From Methylocystaceae bacterium (GTDB taxonomy: Bacteria > Pseudomonadota > Alphaproteobacteria > Rhizobiales > Beijerinckiaceae), in assembly GCA_003152255.1 (NCBI GenBank), contig PLZT01000081.1:1-13320 (forward strand): 13,320 nt of DNA, read 5' to 3'. This document shows, in pieces, positions 6,033 through 11,908 of this stretch; positions within the stretch are counted from its first letter, which is position 1, and every line of letters begins with the position of its first letter. The translations under genes were made by a program, and so were the position numbers. The notes below the pieces were generated by a model that saw nothing but the letters and a program-made list of their open reading frames with translations, did not search any database and was not told the origin of the DNA.

Positions 6033-6589
6033 ATGGCTATGGATAAAATATGCAAGATCGATGGGTGTGGCAATCCAAAAGATTCATTGGGTCTTTGCAA
6101 GCTGCATGCGGCAAGGATGCGGCGGCATGGCGATCCGCTAGCGGGTCGAACGAAAGAGGGCGCGCCTGCCGCTTTTATTGAGCGTGCCATCAACTACGAA
6201 GGCGACGAATGTCTTATCTGGCCATTTTCCAAGACGAAGGGATATGCGGCCATGAGGAAAGATGGACGCCTCCAATACGTCAGCCGAATAATTTGCGAGC
6301 GGTTAATGGGCCGGAACCATTTGAGGGTGCCGAGACACTTCATGGATGCGGCAACGGCCACCTTGGGTGCATTACCGGTTCGCACTTGAGATGGGGAACG
6401 CACGCCGAGAACGCGGCCGACATGATACTCCACGGCCGGTCAAACAAAGGACGAGTGTTTGGCCCTCCTCCTCCCGAACGTGTAGCGAGACAATCTGCGT
6501 CTCTAAAGGGCCGCGTTTGCTCGCCGGAAACGCGCGCCAAGATCGGCGCAAAAGCTAGAGAAAGGCATCGCAATGCTCCCTCCGCTTAA
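6033..6589 (+). pseudogene. HNH homing-type endonuclease with NUMOD3 motif, frameshifted
   Basis: The first frame (from ATG 6033) has a Cys/His motif at its N-terminus (CKIDGCGNP, then LCKLHAARMRRHGDP) typical of phage HNH proteins, followed by YVSRIICERL. Near 6303-6308 the homology moves to the frame one base back, continuing NGPEPF, then the HNH core (LHGCGNGHLGCITGSHLRWGT, shown split: LHGCGNGH and LGCITGSHLRWGT) and HAENAADMI.HGRSN. The C-terminus, SLKGRVCSPETRAKIGAKA, is a NUMOD3-like DNA-binding motif found in homing endonucleases. A one-base deletion explains the break; no classic slippery heptamer is obvious. The stop overlaps the amidase start by 17 bases. The gene is probably inactive unless frameshifting or a sequencing error is involved. 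It sits between two copies of an endolysin start, as a free-standing homing endonuclease would. Confidence 0.8.
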
Positions 6590-7133
6590 ATGGAAGCCGA
6601 GCCCAAATTTCTCTTCGCGAAATGGAGCGCGTGTAGATTTGCTGTGTCTGCACGATTGCGAGGGCTCCTACGCGGGCTCCATCGATTGGTTCGCGCAAAA
6701 GCGATCCAACGTCTCCGCGCACTTCGTCATCAAGGAAGACGGCTCGGAAGTGACGCAGATGGTCGACGTCGCCGACAAGGCTTGGCATTGCGTCGCCTTC
6801 AATTCTCGGTCGGTCGGCTTCGAAATGGGCGGCTTCGCGGCCAAGGGATTCGCGAGCGTCGAATGGGAAGCCGCCGCCAACATCATCGCATTCCACCTCC
6901 ATCATCTTCAAATCCCGTTGCGTTGGGCGCGCGCCGGCGTCGGGCCGGGGTTCTGCTCGCATTACGACCTCGGGAAAGCCGGTGGAGGGCACAGAGATCC
7001 TTGCACCGATCCGGCGAAGTGGCAGCAGTTCGTCACGCTTGTCACGGCTGCTTACGAGAAGGGCAACTTCCCGCCGATTTGGGAGCCGGAACGCGAGCGC
7101 ACGAAATGCGGCCTTGCCGCTGCGGAGAGCTAA
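6573..7133 (+). CDS. Endolysin, N-acetylmuramoyl-L-alanine amidase (Amidase_2 family)
   Basis: This 186-residue enzyme cleaves the bond between muramic acid and the stem peptide to release phage. Visible Amidase_2 features: LLCLHDCEG with zinc ligand His27, SAHFVIKEDG (His50), SVGFEMGG (Glu84), and GGGHRDPCTDP with His140 and Cys144 as likely remaining zinc ligands. No signal peptide is present, so export would need a holin; small membrane proteins upstream are candidates. AAAGG precedes the ATG, and the gene begins inside the end of the HNH frame. A broken homologue of its first 15 residues lies about 650 bases upstream, indicating exchange at this locus. Confidence 0.9.
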   Translation: MLPPLKWKPSPNFSSRNGARVDLLCLHDCEGSYAGSIDWFAQKRSNVSAHFVIKEDGSEVTQMVDVADKAWHCVAFNSRSVGFEMGGFAAKGFASVEWEAAANIIAFHLHHLQIPLRWARAGVGPGFCSHYDLGKAGGGHRDPCTDPAKWQQFVTLVTAAYEKGNFPPIWEPERERTKCGLAAAES

Positions 7134-7135
7134 TC

Positions 7136-7252
7136 ATGGTCCTTATCATCACGACCGCATCAACGACGGGTGAGACTGTTTGGCCATCGCCTGTGACGCG
7201 CCTGGATATTAGCGATGTCCCCGCCGCTAATATCAATGAGGAATCTCAATGA
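7136..7252 (+). CDS. Small hypothetical protein, 38 residues
   Basis: The ATG lies 2 bases after the amidase stop, with GGAGA about 7 bases upstream, and the stop overlaps the next start as ATGA. The product is rich in Thr, Ile and Asn, has no membrane span, and matches no family I recognise. It could act as a coupling frame between the two lytic enzymes. Confidence 0.4.
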   Translation: MVLIITTASTTGETVWPSPVTRLDISDVPAANINEESQ

Positions 7253-7716
7253 CCATCACGCAAACCCAATATTACGCGAACGCCAAGGCGATTCACGCCT
7301 TCTGGCTTTCCGAAAAGCAAACGCCGATCTTCGCGGCGGCCATGCTCGCGCAAGCTGACTCGGAGTCATCGCTCGATCCGGGCGCAATTGGCGACCACGG
7401 CAAATCCTTCGGGCTGCATCAGCTCCGCATGGTCCGCATCATCTTGATCCGCGATGGCGACGAGCAATGGCCGGGTTGCGGGATCGATGTTTCCAAGCTG
7501 CCGCCCCTGGTCAAGCAACTCGAAGCTGTTTGGTGGGAGCTTCAACATTCAGAATCGCACGCGCTCAAAATGATCCAAGCGGCGAAGACTTCATACGATG
7601 CTGGATTCGCGGCCAGCGCTTGGTATGAACGACCTGGAGCGTTGGGCCAGAACGTCAAACGCGGCAATCGCGCTGTGTTCTGGGCGAGTTACTTCATGCA
7701 ACAGCACGGGGGATGA
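7249..7716 (+). CDS. Lysozyme/transglycosylase-like phage muralytic protein
   Basis: This 155-residue protein has the lysozyme-like pattern of phage tail lysozymes. A helix AAAMLAQADSESSLDPGAIGD holds candidate catalytic Glu39, and it is followed by KSFGLHQL, the usual GD.G.S.GL.Q turn. The C-terminal half is helical, with KMIQAAKTSYDAGFAASAWYERPG resembling the family's later helix on the substrate groove. It would cut the glycan strand, complementing the amidase. It has no signal peptide and is coupled to the 38-residue frame upstream. It could serve in lysis or as a virion enzyme; position in the lysis region favours lysis. Confidence 0.75.
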   Translation: MTITQTQYYANAKAIHAFWLSEKQTPIFAAAMLAQADSESSLDPGAIGDHGKSFGLHQLRMVRIILIRDGDEQWPGCGIDVSKLPPLVKQLEAVWWELQHSESHALKMIQAAKTSYDAGFAASAWYERPGALGQNVKRGNRAVFWASYFMQQHGG

Positions 7717-7719
7717 TCG

Positions 7720-8004
7720 ATGCGCCGACCCTCACCTTTGAAACTCGCCGGGCTGTTCTGGGCCGCCGCCATCGTCATCGGCGTGCTTGTCTGGATGGTC
7801 GGGCTGGCGCGCGCGGAAACGCCTGACTACCGCGATTGGGGCATCCCCAACACAGCCGCCCCAGACTGCCACATCTCCGCCGCGTCAGAATATACCACTC
7901 TCGCCGCGATGGTCGGCATTCCCCCGGATGCGCCGATATTCGCGAAGGAGCAGAGCGAATACGTCACGGCTGTGTGTCTCCACGATGCGCTAGGAGGGCG
8001 ATGA
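7720..8004 (+). CDS. Exported or membrane-anchored hypothetical protein, 94 residues
   Basis: The N-terminus is basic (MRRPSPLK) and followed by a hydrophobic segment at about residues 9-28, then ARAETPDY. This gives either a cleavable signal peptide (A-R-A before E) or a membrane anchor. The mature part of about 60 residues has two Cys (50 and 86), which could form a disulfide in the periplasm. GGGGGATG lies before the start. Its stop overlaps a lipoprotein start at 8001. An inner-membrane plus lipoprotein pair next to endolysin genes recalls spanins, but this protein lacks an evident coiled coil, so that is only a possibility. Confidence 0.6.
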   Translation: MRRPSPLKLAGLFWAAAIVIGVLVWMVGLARAETPDYRDWGIPNTAAPDCHISAASEYTTLAAMVGIPPDAPIFAKEQSEYVTAVCLHDALGGR

Positions 8005-8123
8005 TGCGCGCGTTCGCCATCAACTTCACCATCCTTATAGCCGCGTCGCTTGCCCTCGCGGTCGCGCTGTCCGCTTGCGCCGCTGGTAATTGTGAACGCG
8101 GAAAAATTGTGTGTGTGAACTGA
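8001..8123 (+). CDS. Small lipoprotein, 40 residues
   Basis: The start ATGATG overlaps the preceding stop and follows AGGAGGG. The product has a hydrophobic leader ending in a clear lipobox (LSAC, with the lipidated Cys at residue 26), leaving a mature peptide of about 15 residues with two further Cys (31 and 38). Such tiny lipoproteins beside endolysin genes may be outer-membrane spanins; entry-exclusion lipoproteins have the same form. The mature part is not proline-rich as in Rz1, so the spanin assignment is uncertain. The lipoprotein call rests on the lipobox. Confidence 0.6.
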   Translation: MMRAFAINFTILIAASLALAVALSACAAGNCERGKIVCVN

Positions 8124-8135
8124 AAGGACAACCAA

Positions 8136-8288
8136 ATGGAACAGCTAATTCAGGTAATGCAGGCTGAAATCACCGCTCTCACCGCCCGCGTCGCCGAGTT
8201 GGAAGAAAAGCTTGCCCGCATCGACGGTCGGCTCGACGAGCGCGGCCGCGATGACCACGATGATCACGATCACGAAGGAGGGCGCTGA
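8136..8288 (+). CDS. Short coiled-coil protein with His/Asp-rich tail
   Basis: The product has 50 residues. Residues 1-36 form a heptad-like helix (MEQLIQVMQAEITALTARVA, then ELEEKLARIDGRLDER), predicted as a coiled coil. The C-terminal end reads RDDHDDHDHEGGR, an acidic and His-rich cluster of a kind able to bind divalent metal. AGGAC lies 8 bases before the ATG. The gene sits between a lipoprotein and a Cys/His-rich secreted peptide. It has no membrane segment or signal. The family is unknown. Confidence 0.55.
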   Translation: MEQLIQVMQAEITALTARVAELEEKLARIDGRLDERGRDDHDDHDHEGGR

Positions 8289-8289
8289 C

Positions 8290-8448
8290 ATGCGCGCTAT
8301 CATCATCTCGATCGCTTTCGCATTCGTCGCCGCTGGAGCGGCTATGGCCGCCGACGTGAAATGCTGTTCGGTATGCTGCCACGGGGCAACCTGTGTCATG
8401 AATCACCGCGCGGCGCATGACTGCTTGAACCACCCACCGTGCCATTGA
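8290..8448 (+). CDS. Secreted Cys/His-rich small peptide
   Basis: This 52-residue product starts with a Sec signal peptide (MRAIIISIAFAFVAAGAAMA, cleavage after A-M-A). The mature part of about 32 residues holds seven Cys and five His, in the order KCCSVCCHG, TCVMNH, AHDCLNH and PPCH. The density and spacing suggest metal binding or several disulfides. It begins one base after the preceding stop, with GGAGGGC as a ribosome site. I recognise no family. An exported metal-binding or defensin-like peptide made by a phage is unusual; the role is unknown. Confidence 0.6.
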   Translation: MRAIIISIAFAFVAAGAAMAADVKCCSVCCHGATCVMNHRAAHDCLNHPPCH

Positions 8449-8475
8449 ATCGCCGCCCATAAAGCGGTGAACTGA

Positions 8476-8520
8476 GCGACGGAGTAGCCGGACGGGCCGT
8501 CGCTTTCTCCCCCGTCCGGC
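8476..8520 (+). promoter_or_regulatory. Candidate H-type RNA pseudoknot in a leader region
   Basis: Two perfect inverted repeats interleave. GCGACGG (8476-8482) pairs with CCGTCGC (8497-8503). GCCGGACGGG (8487-8496) pairs with CCCGTCCGGC (8511-8520). The first loop is AGTA, there is no linker between the second arm and the third, and the last loop is TTTCTCC. This is the geometry of an H-type pseudoknot. It ends 4 bases before the GGAG of the gene at 8537, so it could control translation. A simple 10-bp hairpin is the main alternative; no U-run follows, arguing against an intrinsic terminator. Confidence 0.55.
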
Positions 8521-8536
8521 AACTGGAGAAAATGAA

Positions 8537-8893
8537 ATGACTACTCTTCCTAACATGACTAGCTTAATCGGGACGCTTGGAAGTGTGTTCGGCAATACCG
8601 CGTCAACCACGGCGTCTGGCTTCGCGGGAACCGTCCTTCAGCAAATGGCTGTTGGTGGCCTTGCCGCCGCTGGCCTCGCCGCCCTCCAGCACCCCGATGT
8701 TAAAGCGGCGCTGTTGCCGTTCGACCCGCTGGGCCTCGCTAGCAAGCCGCTTGTTCCGGCACCCGTGGCCGCTCCGGTGGCTCCGGCCCCGGTGGCCATG
8801 ACTGGCCCGAAGGCGCTCACGGCGGCTAACGTTTTGGCGCTTGGCTGGACTATCGCGCAAGCCGAGGCCAACGGCTACACAGTCGCGGGCTGA
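8537..8893 (+). CDS. Hypothetical phage protein with Ala/Pro/Val-rich linker, 118 residues
   Basis: GGAG lies 8 bases before the ATG. The N-terminal half is Thr/Gly/Ala-rich with an amphipathic to hydrophobic stretch (about residues 29-51). A linker of repeated AP/VA units (about 70-87) follows, then a short C-terminal segment ending ALTAANVLALGWTIAQAEANG. The C-terminal part has a compact helical look, as in small repeat or binding modules. No family is recognised. The candidate pseudoknot upstream lies in its leader. Confidence 0.55.
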   Translation: MTTLPNMTSLIGTLGSVFGNTASTTASGFAGTVLQQMAVGGLAAAGLAALQHPDVKAALLPFDPLGLASKPLVPAPVAAPVAPAPVAMTGPKALTAANVLALGWTIAQAEANGYTVAG

Positions 8894-8908
8894 TAAGGGA
8901 CAACGATC

Positions 8909-9121
8909 ATGGGCGCGCTGCTTGCTGGAATCGGTCTCGTGCAATTCATCGGCCTCGCGATAAGCGCGGTTGGCGTCGTGGTGCCGGAGGTCGACACGCT
9001 TGCTGCGCGCCATCTCGAAAAGCCAAAGCCATGCATCGTGAAATACGTCATCATCACCAAGCCGGTTGACGTTAAAGCGTTGCGCCGGATTCTCGCCCAG
9101 AACGCACGGAGCGCGTCATGA
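8909..9121 (+). CDS. Small hypothetical protein with N-terminal hydrophobic segment, 70 residues
   Basis: AAGGGAC lies about 10 bases upstream of the ATG. Residues 2-26 are hydrophobic and glycine-containing, compatible with one membrane span. The rest is basic and soluble (HLEKPKPCIVKYVIITKP, then VDVKALRRILAQNARS). Its stop overlaps the next start as ATGA, so it is probably co-translated with the peptidase-like gene. No family is recognised. Confidence 0.55.
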   Translation: MGALLAGIGLVQFIGLAISAVGVVVPEVDTLAARHLEKPKPCIVKYVIITKPVDVKALRRILAQNARSAS

Positions 9122-9939
9122 CCGTCAAAACCATCACGCAACCGACCAGCGGCCAAACCTTCAAACTTGGGCGCCGGACGCCGGTCGCGCGCGGCCCGCG
9201 ATTGTCGCTGAACCGCTATCTCTTGCGCGCGCTCCCCACGCCGCCGGATGAATGGGATTACACCGCGCCGGCGGCGAGCGTGCTGAGCAAGGTCTATCTT
9301 AACGACGTCGAAGGCTGTTGCGTTATTTCTGGCATGGCGCATCTCGAAGGCGTGTTCACGGCGAGCGGCACAGGGACGCCCGTCGCGTTTACCGACGACC
9401 AAATCAACGCCATGTATGGGGCGATCGGCGGATTTGTTCCGGGAGATCCCTCCACGGACAACGGCTGCGACGAAGTGACCGCGCTCAACTATTGGGTGCA
9501 ATCAGGATTTGAGGGCCACAAGATAGCTGGCTATCTCGCGGTCAACGCCGCCGATAAGGACGAATGCGCCACAGCCGCATGGCTATTCGAAAATCTGCTA
9601 TTCGGCGTCAATCTCCCCGACCGTTGGATCAACCCAATGCCGGCGGCAGATGGCTTCACATGGGGCGTCGCTGGTGCTCCCGACCCTCAGAACGGGCACT
9701 GCTTCGTCTCTGCCAAGGGCAACGCCTCCGAAGGCGTTACGATCGATACGTGGGGCATGAGAGGGCTCGTGACATGGGCGGCCGTCGCCGCCTATGCGTC
9801 GCACGGCTCCGGGGGCGACCTGTTCACCGTGCTCACCCCGGAAATCGTCTCCCGCGCCGTGGGTAAGGCCGCGAATGGCTTTAATTGGGGCCAGTTGCTC
9901 GCTGATTTCGGCGCCATTGGTGGAAAGGTTGCAGCATGA
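9118..9939 (+). CDS. Papain-like cysteine peptidase homologue
   Basis: This 273-residue protein resembles a family of phage and bacterial proteins with a papain-like fold and unknown substrate. The Cys box reads NDVEGCCVISGMAHLEG, where relatives usually have G-D-C; Cys68 is the likely nucleophile and residue 67 is Cys instead of the usual Asp. Further family marks are DNGCDEVTALNYWVQSG, GHKIAGYLAV, the His box NGHCFVSAKG (His194) and ITWG-like IDTWGMRG with LVTWAA. No signal peptide is present. It is translationally coupled to a YiiX-like hydrolase at 9936. A role in virion or host-protein cleavage is possible; the fold assignment is from motifs recalled, not a search. Confidence 0.65.
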   Translation: MTVKTITQPTSGQTFKLGRRTPVARGPRLSLNRYLLRALPTPPDEWDYTAPAASVLSKVYLNDVEGCCVISGMAHLEGVFTASGTGTPVAFTDDQINAMYGAIGGFVPGDPSTDNGCDEVTALNYWVQSGFEGHKIAGYLAVNAADKDECATAAWLFENLLFGVNLPDRWINPMPAADGFTWGVAGAPDPQNGHCFVSAKGNASEGVTIDTWGMRGLVTWAAVAAYASHGSGGDLFTVLTPEIVSRAVGKAANGFNWGQLLADFGAIGGKVAA

Positions 9940-10460
9940 AGGACGATGCGCCACTGATCGTTCCGCGACCCAATCCACGCACCGCTCGGTTCAGATTTGT
10001 CACCCAAGAGCACAGCCTGTTCGGGCGACTCATCCGTTGGCGCACGATGGCGCGCATCTCTCACGTCGAAATGGTCCTACCTGACGGATCGATTATCGCG
10101 GCGCTGAGTGATCGTGGCGTCGTCCATGTCGATGGCGACTATGACACGACATCGACGATGCAAATTTTCGTCGACATCCCTCTTTTCGACACGGACTTGC
10201 TGCGCTGGATTTCCTATCTCCGCAGCAGAGTGGGGAGGCCGTATGATTGGAACGCGGTCTACGGCGAGGCGCTGTTCCTCGACTGGCGGTTCCCCGGAGG
10301 GATGATCTGTTCGATGCTCGCGGCGCTGTCTCTCCGCGAGGCCGGCGTTTTCCCGCGTCCATTGTCGGAGCCAGCCCATGAAATCTCGCCGAGGGATCTT
10401 CTGCTTATTCTAAGCGCCCACCCGGCGGCAATCGTTCATCCGCCAGAAACAAGGAAATAA
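9936..10460 (+). CDS. YiiX / NlpC-P60-like cysteine hydrolase
   Basis: This 174-residue protein fits the permuted NlpC/P60 (YiiX-like) arrangement: a His motif first (RISHVEMVLPDG, His43), then VGRPYDWNAVYG, then the Cys motif (MICSMLAALSLREAGV, Cys125) and an ISPRDLLLIL ending. Related phage proteins show the same YDW and CS..VA..L...G pattern. Enzymes of this group act on amide or ester bonds in peptides, peptidoglycan or lipids; the substrate here is unknown. It overlaps the papain-like gene by ATGA, placing two cysteine hydrolases in one translational unit. No membrane span or signal is seen. Confidence 0.75.
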   Translation: MKDDAPLIVPRPNPRTARFRFVTQEHSLFGRLIRWRTMARISHVEMVLPDGSIIAALSDRGVVHVDGDYDTTSTMQIFVDIPLFDTDLLRWISYLRSRVGRPYDWNAVYGEALFLDWRFPGGMICSMLAALSLREAGVFPRPLSEPAHEISPRDLLLILSAHPAAIVHPPETRK

Positions 10461-10463
10461 ACC

Positions 10464-10721
10464 ATGGAATTTCTCAAGTCGATGCTCGCAAACAAGAAGA
10501 CAACGCTAGGCGGCCTCGCCGCGTTTCTCACCGTGGGCGCCGCTATCGCGCACCAAATGGCCGCTGGCGTCCCGCTGGAGCAGGCGGTCACTGCGCCTGA
10601 CGTGCTCGGGCTCATTCTCGGCTATCTGGGCCTCGTCGGGAAAGACGCGACCACGCATTCGACTTTGACACAAGTCGAGGACGCCAGCGTGAAGGCCACA
10701 GCGAAAGCTACCGCGAAGTGA
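10464..10721 (+). CDS. Holin-like small membrane protein, 85 residues
   Basis: AAGGA lies 9 bases upstream. After MEFLKSMLANKK come a hydrophobic segment at about residues 15-34 and a second, shorter one at about 46-60 (VLGLILGYLGLVG). A polar, Lys/Thr/Ala-rich tail follows. The size and two-segment layout resemble class II holins and a common phage membrane protein group ending in GKDAT. It lies well downstream of the endolysin, so the holin label is a suggestion from topology. Confidence 0.55.
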   Translation: MEFLKSMLANKKTTLGGLAAFLTVGAAIAHQMAAGVPLEQAVTAPDVLGLILGYLGLVGKDATTHSTLTQVEDASVKATAKATAK

Positions 10722-10722
10722 G

Positions 10723-10800
10723 ATGACGCCCACCGAGATCGCTATCATCGTTTATCTGTCCGCCGTCGTCGCGAAAGTGGCGGCGGCGTTTTTCCGCTGA
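10723..10800 (+). CDS. Single-span membrane peptide, 25 residues
   Basis: A very short frame begins 1 base after the preceding stop. The product is almost wholly one hydrophobic segment (IAIIVYLSAVVAKVAAAFF) with a terminal Arg. The upstream GCGAAGTGAG offers a weak ribosome site, so coupling to the gene before it is likely. Other tiny single-span proteins occur in this window at 5074, 5516 and 5627. Function unknown. Confidence 0.35.
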   Translation: MTPTEIAIIVYLSAVVAKVAAAFFR

Positions 10801-10842
10801 AATGGCCAGTCGCGCCCAACCAATCACAAGGCTGCGGTCAAA

Positions 10843-11292
10843 ATGTCGAACCACGTCCAGACGCCTCCGGGGAATGGATATAGGATGAATCCAGATCAGG
10901 TCCCGCTCAAGGAGCATTTTGACGAGATTGTCGATGCAAAGCTTGGGCGAATCGAGCAAATGCTAACCGACCGCGACAAAGCCTTGTTAGTGGCGCTCGC
11001 CGCGCTTGAGCAGCGCATTTCAGAGATGAACCACTCTGTTAGTTCCGACATCAATCGTCTTCACGACAAAATCGAAGTCCACGAAACCGATGTGGACAGA
11101 CGCCTCGCGGAAATAGAAAAGCCAAAATGGGCGACGTGGATTTCCGGGGCGATGCTTCTTTGCACGATCATCGCGGGTCTATGGTTTCTTGCGATAAACC
11201 CTTACACTGCAAACTTGAACAGAATTGAAGCTCAGGTTGAAGCCATCTTGCAGGGCAAAAACCCGCCACCGCCAGCCGTTCATCTCAAGTGA
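10843..11292 (+). CDS. Coiled-coil protein with C-terminal membrane segment, 149 residues
   Basis: Residues about 20-95 are a long heptad-rich helix (FDEIVDAKLGRIEQML, then LAALEQRISEMNHSV and INRLHDKIEVHE). A membrane segment at about 97-118 (WATWISGAMLLCTIIAGLWF) follows, then a short helix and a Pro-rich end. This layout is common in hypothetical phage membrane proteins near the lysis genes. The ribosome site is poor (AAGG about 11 bases upstream). Its 3' end overlaps, by up to 114 bases, the convergent leftward gene ending at 11179. Confidence 0.6.
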   Translation: MSNHVQTPPGNGYRMNPDQVPLKEHFDEIVDAKLGRIEQMLTDRDKALLVALAALEQRISEMNHSVSSDINRLHDKIEVHETDVDRRLAEIEKPKWATWISGAMLLCTIIAGLWFLAINPYTANLNRIEAQVEAILQGKNPPPPAVHLK

Positions 11293-11706
11293 CCATTCCG
11301 CCACCTTAGCCGCACTCCCCCAATCCCAGGAGAATACGCATCCAGGACAGGATGCGCTGGACGCGGTAGGGCGCCGATGACCTCCCGCATCCTCCATGCC
11401 ACGTGCATAGGCCGCCGCGATGCGGGGAGTGAGGTCGTGAAAGTAGGCGGCTTCAATCAGTCTCTTCGCGAATTCCTTCGGCTCGGATTTGGTCTTGGCG
11501 ATTTCCTCATCCCAAATCGCAAAGGCGACATCATCGATCGCGCGCTGGCTCGGCTCGCACCCATCCGCCGCGACCGGCACGGGACGCGAGATGGCGGCAA
11601 TGGCGTCTCGCGCTGTCTCAACATGGTTATGCCAGCCGCAGTCACGTGCCCACTCTTCCATGTCGCGCAGCCTGTCGACCAGCGCCGTCGTGTCATTGGT
11701 CATCAT
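11179..11706 (-). CDS. Hypothetical phage protein, 175 residues, C-terminus uncertain
   Basis: The start ATGATG at 11706 follows GAGGGTG and overlaps the end of the upstream gene. The N-terminal two thirds read as a soluble helical protein (TTALVDRLRDMEEWARDCGW, later FAIWDEEIAKTK and PRIAAAYARGMEDAGG), of the type found in early phage operons. After GMEDA, where many such proteins end soon, the sequence becomes Cys/Trp/Ser-rich. It then runs antisense through the end of the coiled-coil gene. A frameshift near 11340-11390 or a genuinely long antisense overlap would explain this. The function is unknown. Confidence 0.5.
   Translation of the reverse strand: MMTNDTTALVDRLRDMEEWARDCGWHNHVETARDAIAAISRPVPVAADGCEPSQRAIDDVAFAIWDEEIAKTKSEPKEFAKRLIEAAYFHDLTPRIAAAYARGMEDAGGHRRPTASSASCPGCVFSWDWGSAAKVAEWSLEMNGWRWRVFALQDGFNLSFNSVQVCSVRVYRKKP
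11337..11356. repeat. Perfect 7-bp inverted repeat near the convergent gene ends
   Basis: CGCATCC (11337-11343) and GGATGCG (11350-11356) flank AGGACA. The hairpin lies 45 bases beyond the rightward stop at 11292 and inside the leftward frame. No T-run follows on either side, so an intrinsic terminator is not established. Confidence 0.4.
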
Positions 11707-11908
11707 CGTCACCCTCATCGGCTGGCAGCGTCCCGTAGATTTCATAAGTTTTGCGCCACATCTCTATCGCCGCCAATTCGCGACCGTGCCGAAGCCCCAT
11801 GTCATACCAGAGCGTCGAATTGGCTTTGAACTCGCGCACGGACGACACCCACGCGATGATGCAAATCAGCAAGACCAAAGACGGCCAAAAGGCTAGCGCG
11901 ATCTCCAT
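11693..11908 (-). CDS. Small membrane protein with acidic tail, 71 residues
   Basis: GGAG lies about 8 bases upstream of ATG 11908, and a GTG one codon earlier is also possible. The N-terminus holds one membrane segment (IALAFWPSLVLLICIIAWVS), followed by a soluble helical part and an Asp-rich end (GDDDDQ). The start shares one base with the upstream stop and its own end overlaps the next start, so it is part of a coupled leftward operon. No family recognised. Confidence 0.6.
   Translation of the reverse strand: MEIALAFWPSLVLLICIIAWVSSVREFKANSTLWYDMGLRHGRELAAIEMWRKTYEIYGTLPADEGDDDDQ

Noticed and set aside
5660..6193. Minus-strand 177-residue open frame over the small-gene region
   Set aside because: Arg/Gly/Ser-rich with no recognisable motif; it covers the start of the HNH gene and the endolysin stump, which have family support on the plus strand.
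8532..8540. Two-codon minigene ATG AAA TGA just before the start at 8537
   Set aside because: Only 3 bases from the GGAG, too close for efficient initiation; a chance pattern in an A-rich leader.
10802..10888. 28-residue frame from ATG 10802
   Set aside because: Basic, Arg-rich and without a ribosome site; it overlaps the better supported coiled-coil gene at 10843.
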